A stretch of 64,000 nt of DNA, taken from NCBI GenBank assembly GCA_965229335.1, contig OZ245874.1, positions 4,650,001 to 4,714,000 on the forward strand, in the 5' to 3' direction. How positions within the stretch are numbered: the first letter of the stretch is position 1; every line of letters begins with the position of its first letter. Under the pieces are notes generated by a model that did no database searches, was not told the DNA's origin, and worked only from the letters and a program-made list of their open reading frames with translations. Source of the stretch: JAFKFH01 sp017307375 (GTDB lineage Bacteria > Pseudomonadota > Alphaproteobacteria > Ferrovibrionales > Ferrovibrionaceae). A program made the translations under genes and the position numbers. Shown here piece after piece: positions 57,817 through 64,000 of the stretch.

Positions 57817-58060
57817 AACACGGCACCCGACCGGCATCGCGGCCTTGTCAGACGGGCGTCCACGCGCGAAAATAGAACCGTCGGGGATGCCCTTTCGCTG
57901 GCAGAAGGGGGCATCGGGGAAACCCGACGGGGGGAGTTCCGGTGTCGGAAAGCCTTCGGGATCGCCCGGCCGCGGGGGCACCGATCGTCGGATAACAAGG
58001 GTATGTCACCGCGGTGCCGGCAGGGCACAGGCGGATGCAGGAGCGGGTTGACGAAAGTCC
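57817..58060. other. Non-coding gap between the fliI unit and cheZ-like gene
   Basis: About 240 bases. CCCTTTC (57890 region) can pair with GAAGGGG further on to form a hairpin. No promoter box of good quality was seen, so the cheZ-like gene may have a sigma-54-type or weak promoter. Confidence 0.35.
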
Positions 58061-58783
58061 ATGTCCAATAAACGTCGGGTCTTTTCTGCCGAACGCGCGT
58101 TGCTGGCTCGCCATGGCGATGAACCGCAGGCGGTGACCGCCGCGGCGCCGCAGGCAGCCACGGCGCCCGCGGTAACTGCCGACGATCTGGCCCGGTTGCA
58201 GCACGGCATCGACCAGATCAACCGGAAGATGGACACCTTCATCAATCTCGACCACGACGAGATCAACCGGATGCGGGTCGAGGTGGCCGAGATTGCCCAC
58301 CGCATCGAAGGAACCAAGCGCGAGATCGCGCAGTTGCGCCACCCGCTGGCTTCCGACGACCGGCTGCTGGCCGCCTCGGAAGAACTCGGCGCGATTGTCG
58401 ACGCCACGGAATCGGCGACGTCGGACATCTTCACCGAGGTCGAGCAGGTCGAGGAAATCGCCCGCGAACTGCAGTCGCTGATCACCGACGACTACCAGAT
58501 GCAGCGGATCAACCAGATCGCCGATCTCTGCACCCGCATCTACGAGGCCTGCTCGTTCCAGGACCTGACCGGCCAGCGCATCACCAAGGTCGTCCGCACC
58601 CTCACCTTCATCGAAGAGCGGGTGAATGCGATGATGGCGATCTGGGGCCACAAGGCGCTCGAGGAGATGCCGCTGCCCGAGGAGCAGCACCGCGTCGACG
58701 ACGGGGTCGTGCTGCACGGCCCCAGCGGTGCCGAGGGTTCGGGGACCGCGTCGCAGGACGATATCGACGCGTTGTTCGACTGA
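58061..58783 (+). CDS. cheZ: CheZ-like protein phosphatase
   Basis: CheZ dephosphorylates CheY-P in the chemotaxis pathway. The 240-aa helical protein contains the catalytic motif ACSFQDLTGQRI, with Gln167 and Asp168 in FQDLTGQ and a second Gln172. The C-terminal tail SQDDIDALFD (residues 231-240) resembles the CheY-binding peptide of CheZ and of FliM. CheZ is less common in alphaproteobacteria than in gammaproteobacteria. It lies near fliI, supporting a motility role. The N-terminal 40 residues are Ala/Pro-rich. Confidence 0.85.
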   Translation: MSNKRRVFSAERALLARHGDEPQAVTAAAPQAATAPAVTADDLARLQHGIDQINRKMDTFINLDHDEINRMRVEVAEIAHRIEGTKREIAQLRHPLASDDRLLAASEELGAIVDATESATSDIFTEVEQVEEIARELQSLITDDYQMQRINQIADLCTRIYEACSFQDLTGQRITKVVRTLTFIEERVNAMMAIWGHKALEEMPLPEEQHRVDDGVVLHGPSGAEGSGTASQDDIDALFD

Positions 58784-58846
58784 CGCATCTTCACGGCGCG
58801 GCCGTCTGCGGCTAGGCTCTGCCCCGTTCGCTTCTGGGGGGGTTCC

Positions 58847-59401
58847 ATGCGTCGTCATCTTGCCATCGCCGCCACCGCGGCCGCCGTCCTGTTCAGCCTG
58901 CCGGCCGCGATTCAGCCGGCATGGGCCGCCGATCTCAAGATCGAGGCGTTCTACGGCAAATGGTCGGGCACGGCGATGACCGAAAACAGCTTCAACCTGG
59001 CCGTACCGGTGGTCGAGCGCGATCTCGACGTCTCGATCCAGCCGGGCCAGGCGGCCGGCTCTTTCACGGTGGCCTGGACCACGGTGCAGAACAATGCTGG
59101 CGCCAACGTCTCCGACCAGCAGTTCAAGAAGGCGACGACGTTCACCTACGTGCCTGCCGGCGGCGGCAAGTGGAAGGCGCAGGAATCCGTCGATCCGATG
59201 CAGGGCGCCTATTCCTGGGCGCGTATCGCCAACAAGACCCTGGTCATCTATGTCGTCTCGGTCGATCAGACGGGCATGCTGCTCTGGCAGAAGTACAACC
59301 GCACCCTCGGCGGCACCGGCATGAACCTGACATTCCAGAGCCGCCGCGACGGCGAAAAGAGCCGTACGGTTCGCGGCAACCTGATCAAGACCGCGAACTG
59401 A
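58847..59401 (+). CDS. Exported hypothetical protein
   Basis: The 184-aa product has a signal peptide (to about residue 28, ending QPAWAAD) and a beta-rich body with IEAFYGKWSGTAMTENSFN, FTYVPAGGGKWKAQESVDP and VIYVVSVDQTGMLLWQKYN. No catalytic residue pattern or family was recognised; it looks lipocalin-like (calycin beta-barrel) in style. The start follows GGGGGGG. It is 5 nt from the dehydrogenase start and may share a transcript with it. Confidence 0.6.
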   Translation: MRRHLAIAATAAAVLFSLPAAIQPAWAADLKIEAFYGKWSGTAMTENSFNLAVPVVERDLDVSIQPGQAAGSFTVAWTTVQNNAGANVSDQQFKKATTFTYVPAGGGKWKAQESVDPMQGAYSWARIANKTLVIYVVSVDQTGMLLWQKYNRTLGGTGMNLTFQSRRDGEKSRTVRGNLIKTAN

Positions 59402-59406
59402 GCGCC

Positions 59407-60321
59407 GTGCGGGCGGTTTTCGTCGACGCGAGCCCGGCGCTCGCCGCGGTGGCCGGGCGGCTACCGCGGCCGCAGGGTCTGGACCTCACCATCTCGCCGA
59501 CACCCGACATCAAGCCGCCCGATCTGCCGGCGCTGCTCGACGGCGCGCCGATCGCCATCGTCGATCACTCGTTCCTGCCGACCGAGATCGCCCGGGCCTG
59601 CACCGGCCTGCGCCATGTCGTCTTCCTCGGCACCGGTGCGCGCAGCTACATGAACCCGGAGGAACTGGCCGCGCTGGGCATCGAGGTCCACCTGATCAAG
59701 GGCTACGGCGACACCGCGGTGGCCGAATGCGCGATCAGCCTGATGTGGGCGGCGGCCAAGGGCCTCGCCTTCATGGATCGCGGCATCCGGGCGGGCAACT
59801 GGCTGCGCACCGAAGGCGTGCAGCTCACCGGCAAGACCATCGGCCTCGTCGGCTTCGGCGGCATCGCCGCGGAAGTCGCGCGGATGGCAGCCGGCCTCGG
59901 CATGCGCGTGCTGGCCTGGAACCGCAGCCCGCGCAGCAAGGCGGGGGTCGAGTTCGTCGATCTCGACACGCTGCTGGCCGCAAGCCACGTCGTCTCACTG
60001 CACCTGCTGCTGACCGACGAGACCCGCGGCTTCCTGTCGGCCGAACGGATCGGCCGGATGCGCCGAGGGGCCATCCTGGTCAATACCGCGCGCGGCGCGC
60101 TGGTCGATGAAGCGGCGATGATCGCGGCGCTGAAATCCGGGCAGCTCGGCCATGCCGGCCTTGACGTCTTCCCTGTCGAACCGCTGCCGGCCGGTCATCC
60201 GCTCACCGAACTGCAGAACGTAACGCTGTCGGCGCATTCCGCCTTCCGGACGCCGGAAGCCAGCGACAACCTGATCAATGCGGCGTTTGCCCATTGCCGC
60301 CGGATCCTGGCTAGTTCCTAG
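59407..60321 (+). CDS. D-2-hydroxyacid dehydrogenase (NAD-dependent)
   Basis: The 304-aa protein fits the D-isomer-specific 2-hydroxyacid dehydrogenase family. The NAD-binding loop is GFGGIAAEVARMA, catalytic Arg is in NTARGALVDEAAM, Glu is in the DVFPVEPLP region and the catalytic His is in LSAHSAFRT. The substrate (phosphoglycerate, lactate, glyoxylate or other) is not predictable. The start is GTG 59407, 5 nt after the exported-protein stop. The stop overlaps the convergent DUF333 gene by 11 bp. Confidence 0.9.
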   Translation: MRAVFVDASPALAAVAGRLPRPQGLDLTISPTPDIKPPDLPALLDGAPIAIVDHSFLPTEIARACTGLRHVVFLGTGARSYMNPEELAALGIEVHLIKGYGDTAVAECAISLMWAAAKGLAFMDRGIRAGNWLRTEGVQLTGKTIGLVGFGGIAAEVARMAAGLGMRVLAWNRSPRSKAGVEFVDLDTLLAASHVVSLHLLLTDETRGFLSAERIGRMRRGAILVNTARGALVDEAAMIAALKSGQLGHAGLDVFPVEPLPAGHPLTELQNVTLSAHSAFRTPEASDNLINAAFAHCRRILASS

Positions 60322-60727
60322 GGCATTGCCCCAGCCAGTAGGCCTCGACCGGGCAATTGCGGCTTTCCGGCAGGAAACAGGTGCCGCGGCGTTCGTCGGT
60401 CTGGCCGGCTTCGAGGCTCAAGATGCCGCCGCGCAGCACACAGAAGCGCCCCTCGACCGTCGCATAGGGTTTCTCGTCGACGCCGCTTTCGGGGCATTCG
60501 CCGCGCATCAGCGCCCATTCCTCGCAGGCGCGGCCGTTCTTGAAGCGGCAGATGCCGACTTCGCCGAGCGTGCCGCGCACCAGCCGCTCGGACGTGCCGC
60601 CAAGCCTGGCACAATTCATCGCGGCCGGATTGGCCATCGTCGCCGACGGCGCGGTCTGGGCAGAGGCAGGTGCGGTGCCGGCCAGCACCAGGGCGGCGAG
60701 AAGGGCGGAAATTCCAAGCCTGGCCAT
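60311..60727 (-). CDS. DUF333-type secreted protein
   Basis: The 138-aa product has a signal peptide (to about residue 25, PASAQTA). A DUF333 (hemolysin-like) segment with paired Cys follows: ANPAAMNCARLGGTSERLV with VRGTLGEVGICRFKNGRACEE next. A second Cys-containing stretch includes FCVLRGGILS. Cysteines may form disulfides. The start at 60727 lies 5 nt after AAGGAG, inside the end of the kinase gene, so it is co-transcribed after the two-component genes. Function is unknown. Confidence 0.75.
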   Translation of the reverse strand: MARLGISALLAALVLAGTAPASAQTAPSATMANPAAMNCARLGGTSERLVRGTLGEVGICRFKNGRACEEWALMRGECPESGVDEKPYATVEGRFCVLRGGILSLEAGQTDERRGTCFLPESRNCPVEAYWLGQCPRN

Positions 60728-60729
60728 CG

Positions 60730-62124
60730 TCACTCCTTGGGCAATGCGGGCCTGAGCAAGCCATGGCCCAGCGGCAAATGTAAGGCAGCCCTCAGACCGG
60801 GCGCCCGATCGGACAGGATCAGCGTCCCTTCATGCAGCCGGGCGACTGCATCGACCAGTGCCAGCCCAAGTCCCGAACCCGGCGTGCCGCGCGAACGTTC
60901 GACCCGATAGAAGCGTTCGCGGACCTTGCCGATCTCGTCGGCCGGAATTCCCGGCCCGTCATCGCCGACGGCAATGGTGACGAAGCCGCCTTCCGCCGTC
61001 GCGTCGAGCGTCACCCGGCCGCCGGCCGGGGTATACTTGATCGCATTGTCGAGCAGATTGGCGACGGCCTGGGCCAGCAGGTGGCGGTCGCCCTCGAGCG
61101 TCAGGCCGTTCGCGACCGACGCGGCGAAACCGAGGCCGCGATCCTCGGCCACCGCTTCGAACAGCTCGGCCAGATCGGTCAGCGCGGCGCTGAGATCGAA
61201 GGAGGCAAACGCCTGGCGCTGGGCGCCGACATCGATCTCGGCGATGCGCAGCAGCGCGTTGAAGGTGTTCATCAGCTCGTCGAGCTCGGCGATCGCCGCC
61301 TCGACGGTTTCGCGGTCGGCCAGCGTCGGGTCGAGGCCATCGGCCATCCGCTCCAGCCGTGCCCGCACCCGGGCCAGCGGCGTGCGCAGATCGTGCGCGA
61401 TGGCGTTGGAAACCTGGCGCACCCCTTCCATCAGTCGCTCGATCCGCTCGAGCATCTGGTTGATCGTTTCGGCCAGCTGGTCGAATTCGTCGCCCGTGCC
61501 CGACAAGCCGACGCGACGGCTGAGATCGCCGGCGACGATGCCCGATGCCGTGCGGCCGAAGGAATCGATCCGCCGCAGCAGGACCCGGCGAAAGGCAAAG
61601 CCGACGCCGACGGCCAGCACCGCGGTCAGCAGTACCGACCACAGCAGCGCGTCGACGATCAGCGACTGGACGCGCAGCCGATCCTCGACGTCGCGGCCGA
61701 CCAGCAGGTGAAAACCACCGGGCAGCAGGTAATGGTGCAGCCGGGCGATCGACTGGCGGCCGTTGATCTCGATCGGCACCTCGAACCAGCCCGCCCCGCT
61801 ACCAGCCGGGGCCGGCCAGACGCCGAGATTGCCGGCGACGGGGCGCAGCGCCGGATCGGCAACCACATAGATCGCGCCACGGTCGGCCGCAGTCCCCAGT
61901 CGCGACTGGATCGAGGCGACGATACCGGCCAGGCCGAAGCGCATGAACTGATCGGCCAGGCCATCGACATCGGTGCGGATCGTCGAATCGATCTGCCGGT
62001 CCATGTAGCCGGCGGTCGCCCAGTAGATGAAGCCTACCAGCACCAGGGCCGAGCCGGCGAACAGCAGGCTGAACCCGGCCGCCAGCCGGACCGAGGTCGA
62101 GCGCAGCGCGCGCCCGATGCCCAT
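60730..62124 (-). CDS. Sensor histidine kinase of a two-component pair
   Basis: The 464-aa protein has two membrane helices (about 18-38 and 160-182) enclosing a periplasmic sensor region, then HAMP (RRIDSFGRTASGIVAGDLSR). HisKA has the phospho-acceptor His in NAIAHDLRTPLAR. HATPase motifs are LLDNAIKYTPAGGRV and GDDGPGIPADEIGKV, with a final GSGLGLALV. The layout resembles EnvZ/TctE-like kinases. The start at 62124 follows a G-rich site. It is 10 nt after the response regulator gene on the same strand. The stimulus is unknown. Confidence 0.94.
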   Translation of the reverse strand: MGIGRALRSTSVRLAAGFSLLFAGSALVLVGFIYWATAGYMDRQIDSTIRTDVDGLADQFMRFGLAGIVASIQSRLGTAADRGAIYVVADPALRPVAGNLGVWPAPAGSGAGWFEVPIEINGRQSIARLHHYLLPGGFHLLVGRDVEDRLRVQSLIVDALLWSVLLTAVLAVGVGFAFRRVLLRRIDSFGRTASGIVAGDLSRRVGLSGTGDEFDQLAETINQMLERIERLMEGVRQVSNAIAHDLRTPLARVRARLERMADGLDPTLADRETVEAAIAELDELMNTFNALLRIAEIDVGAQRQAFASFDLSAALTDLAELFEAVAEDRGLGFAASVANGLTLEGDRHLLAQAVANLLDNAIKYTPAGGRVTLDATAEGGFVTIAVGDDGPGIPADEIGKVRERFYRVERSRGTPGSGLGLALVDAVARLHEGTLILSDRAPGLRAALHLPLGHGLLRPALPKE

Positions 62125-62134
62125 CCCCCGCCCC

Positions 62135-62815
62135 CTAGTCGGCCGCGCGCAGCACGTAGCCCGCGTTGCGCACGGTGTGAAGCAGCGGCCGGTCGAACCC
62201 CTTGTCGATCTTCTGACGCAGCCGGCTGACATGGACGTCGATGACGTTGGTCTGCGGGTCGAAATGGTAGTCCCAGACCCCTTCGAGCAGCATGGTCCGC
62301 GTCACCACCTGCCCGGCATGGCGCATCAGGAATTCCAGAAGCTTGAATTCGCGGGGCTGCAGGTCGATCTCGCGCCCGGCCCGCCGGACCGTGCGCGACA
62401 GCAGGTCCATCTCGAGGTCGGCGACGGTCAGCGTGGTCTCGACCGCGGCGCTGCGCGCCCGACGGTGCAGCGCCTCGATGCGGGCGAGCAGTTCGGCAAA
62501 GGCGAATGGCTTGGTCAGGTAATCGTCGCTGCCGGCCTTCAGGCCCTTCACCCGGTCGTCGATCTCGCCCAGTGCCGACAGGATCAGGACAGGCGTCTCA
62601 TTGCCGGTGCGGCGCAGCGCCTCAATGATGCCGAGCCCGTCGACGCCGCCAGGTAGCATCCGGTCGACGACGATGACATCGAAGGCTTCGCCGGCGGCCA
62701 GGAACAGGCCGTCGCGCCCGTTATCGGCATGCTCGACCACATGCCCGCTCTCGCGCAGGCCCTTGGCGACATGGCGGGCGACCTCGGCATCGTCCTCGAT
62801 CACCAGTAACCGCAT
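62135..62815 (-). CDS. OmpR-type response regulator
   Basis: The 226-aa protein has a REC domain (MRLLVIEDDAEVA start, phospho-acceptor Asp51 in VIVVDRMLPGG, Lys in YLTKPFAFAEL) and a winged-helix DNA-binding domain (LQPREFKLLEFLMRHAGQV, SRLRQKIDKGFDRPLLHTVR). It partners with the kinase that follows. ATG 62815 lies 6 nt after GGAGGGG; a GTG at 62821 lies inside that site. It is the first gene of the three-gene operon with the kinase and the DUF333 protein. Confidence 0.94.
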   Translation of the reverse strand: MRLLVIEDDAEVARHVAKGLRESGHVVEHADNGRDGLFLAAGEAFDVIVVDRMLPGGVDGLGIIEALRRTGNETPVLILSALGEIDDRVKGLKAGSDDYLTKPFAFAELLARIEALHRRARSAAVETTLTVADLEMDLLSRTVRRAGREIDLQPREFKLLEFLMRHAGQVVTRTMLLEGVWDYHFDPQTNVIDVHVSRLRQKIDKGFDRPLLHTVRNAGYVLRAAD

Positions 62816-62907
62816 TGCCACCCCTCCGCCGCGTTCGTGGCGCTTGCCGCGCCGTCTGCTATTGCTTAGACGGAAAGGTCAGTTGGATGCAACCGGAGCG
62901 GCGCAGC

Positions 62908-63186
62908 ATGGCGGATGACAACCGGCCTTACATGATCATGGCCCGGGCGATCAAGAAGGCCGATACCCGCTACTTCTTCGAGGACTACACCAAGCAGGCC
63001 AACGCCGCGATCCGCGCGCTCAACCGCGCCGGCTATGCGATCGTCCCGGTCCGCCCCAACCCGGACATGGTCAAGGCCGCCGTCGACGCGCTGCAATACG
63101 GGGTGAACCGGACCCAATCGGTGGTCGAGCCGCTCTACCGCGCGATGATCGAGGCGGCGCCCGACCCCTACGGCAACGGTCAGTAG
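62908..63186 (+). CDS. Small hypothetical protein
   Basis: The 92-aa product is soluble and helical: ADDNRPYMIMARAIKKADTR, FFEDYTKQANAAIRALNRAG and AVDALQYGVNRTQSVVEPLY. It is basic in the middle and ends in a Gly/Asn tail. No family was recognised. ATG 62908 was chosen; ATG 62887 would add seven residues and has AAGG upstream. The stop overlaps the end of the response-regulator gene by 7 bp, on the opposite strand. Confidence 0.6.
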   Translation: MADDNRPYMIMARAIKKADTRYFFEDYTKQANAAIRALNRAGYAIVPVRPNPDMVKAAVDALQYGVNRTQSVVEPLYRAMIEAAPDPYGNGQ

Positions 63187-64000
63187 CCGGTTCGCGGCGG
63201 CGGACGGGTCGACTGATAGCGGCTGACCTGCTGGCCGATCTCGCCGGCGATGTCGCTGTTGGTATGGCGTGGATTGAAGCCGATGGTCAGGGCATCGCCC
63301 AGCGACTTGACCAGCTTCAGGTTCTTCGGATCGTGCCCGCCGGGATTGGGGCTGCGCGCGATGCGGCGCATCTCGCCGCAGATGCGGATGAAGGCATCGC
63401 ACAGTTCCAGCATGTGCCCATAGCCGCCGGCGGTCGCGCGTTCACGCAGGTCCCCGGCGATCTGGATGGCGTCGCCCATCGCCTGGATCGCGTCGAGGTC
63501 GGCGCGGCCGGCGACGCAGACCGGCAGGAAGATGTTCACCGCGTTGGAGATGGCGAGCGACCCGCGCTGCAGGCGCTGTTCGTTGATCTGGGCCATCGTG
63601 GCGCTGCGCTGCGCCTCGATCATCGGACCGTCGGAGGCCCGGCCCTCGGCGCGGGCGCGCAGGGTCGAGGGCACGGGCAGGCGGATCGATTCCTCCTGCT
63701 GGGTGCGGTTGCCCTCGCGGCGGCGGTCCGGACCGATATAGTTGGCGGTGACCACGAACTGCCGCTTGTCCTGCGCCAGGGTGAAGATCCGCTCGGTCAG
63801 CTTGCGCGCCGGGGCGGGCTTGATGAAGGCATCGTCGGCGCCGCAGTCGTAGATATGGTCGATCACCGGCTGCTGGGCATCCCAGCTGGTCGCGATGATC
63901 GTCATGAACGGATCGTCGCTCAGCCGGCCATTGCGGATGTCGCGCATCATCTCGAAGGCTTCGCCGCCATCGGTCATGACGTCGAGGATCAGCAGATCGG
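63180..64000 (-). CDS. Response regulator with extended C-terminal region (5' end cut off by window)
   Basis: The frame is open to the window edge and reads DLLILDVMTDGGEAFEMM, so the phospho-acceptor Asp is present near the edge and the gene starts beyond it. It continues as a REC domain ending ADDAFIKPAPARKLTER, then a YIGPDRRR motif, common in alphaproteobacterial regulators, and a helical C-terminal region of about 150 aa without a recognisable DNA-binding domain. Stop at 63180. The output is unknown; it may serve in protein-protein relay or chemotaxis-like signalling. Confidence 0.8.
   Translation of the reverse strand, partial: DLLILDVMTDGGEAFEMMRDIRNGRLSDDPFMTIIATSWDAQQPVIDHIYDCGADDAFIKPAPARKLTERIFTLAQDKRQFVVTANYIGPDRRREGNRTQQEESIRLPVPSTLRARAEGRASDGPMIEAQRSATMAQINEQRLQRGSLAISNAVNIFLPVCVAGRADLDAIQAMGDAIQIAGDLRERATAGGYGHMLELCDAFIRICGEMRRIARSPNPGGHDPKNLKLVKSLGDALTIGFNPRHTNSDIAGEIGQQVSRYQSTRPPPRTGY

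Overview
The window is one contiguous stretch of a GC-rich alphaproteobacterial chromosome. The codon third positions are strongly GC-rich and non-coding gaps are short. The gene content and order fit an alphaproteobacterium, probably Rhodospirillales-like: DUF2232-rplI-dnaB-radA-cvpA-purF-SDR, der-bamB-TPR, fliI with a CheZ-type protein, and regulators carrying YIGPDRRR. The genus cannot be set from the sequence alone. No rRNA, tRNA, insertion sequence or CRISPR array was found.

Layout. (1) 1-12.1 kb is housekeeping: the end of a DUF2232 membrane protein, rplI, cfa, a TspO/endonuclease-like pair, dnaB, mlaEF, radA, cvpA, purF and an SDR. The gap before dnaB holds three DnaA boxes, one lying on a plausible dnaB -10 element. 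(2) 12.1-15.5 kb holds envelope proteins, including three small secreted Tyr/Trp/Pro-rich ones, then YjbQ and an EamA transporter. (3) 15.6-23.8 kb is a coherent accessory locus: GST, an ABC importer (permease, ATPase, binding protein), a TetR regulator and the two subunits of a hydantoinase/5-oxoprolinase-type enzyme. Three copies of the palindrome ACTAAC-NN-GTTAGT lie before its three transcription units, so the TetR protein very probably controls the set, itself included. (4) 23.9-28.5 kb is der, bamB, a TPR membrane protein and two small envelope genes. (5) 28.5-32.1 kb is a three-part fusion (APH-type kinase, M23-like domain, class III PLP enzyme) divergent from an Lrp-type regulator. (6) 32.3-38.1 kb is a second TetR gene facing a catabolic operon: binding protein, tandem EthD, acyl-CoA synthetase, alpha/beta hydrolase and an unknown. 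An AT-rich array of CGGAA half-sites separates them. (7) 38.1-45.7 kb holds a soluble multi-PAS hybrid kinase, tusA, a PBP4-type peptidase, an SDR lacking the usual catalytic Tyr/Lys, and a small leader-like transcription unit. The leader has a 15-nt Shine-Dalgarno fully complementary to the 16S tail, a 23-codon ORF and a terminator. (8) 45.7-46.6 kb is an AT-rich island with one orphan membrane protein gene, next to an unusual uracil-DNA-glycosylase-like gene. (9) 47.5-53.6 kb is an Lrp regulator divergent from an AceE-like E1 and an E2, then a Kef-type antiporter. (10) 53.6-64 kb holds an adenylate-cyclase-type membrane protein, a FemAB-like acyltransferase, fliI and an unknown, a CheZ-like protein, a 2-hydroxyacid dehydrogenase, a two-component system with a DUF333 protein, and a partial response regulator.

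The features most worth following are the TetR palindrome regulon, the mini-ORF with the anti-SD-matching leader near 45.1 kb, the DnaA-box cluster at dnaB, the kinase/M23/PLP fusion and the AT-rich island. Functions are family-level inferences from motifs; no database search was run.
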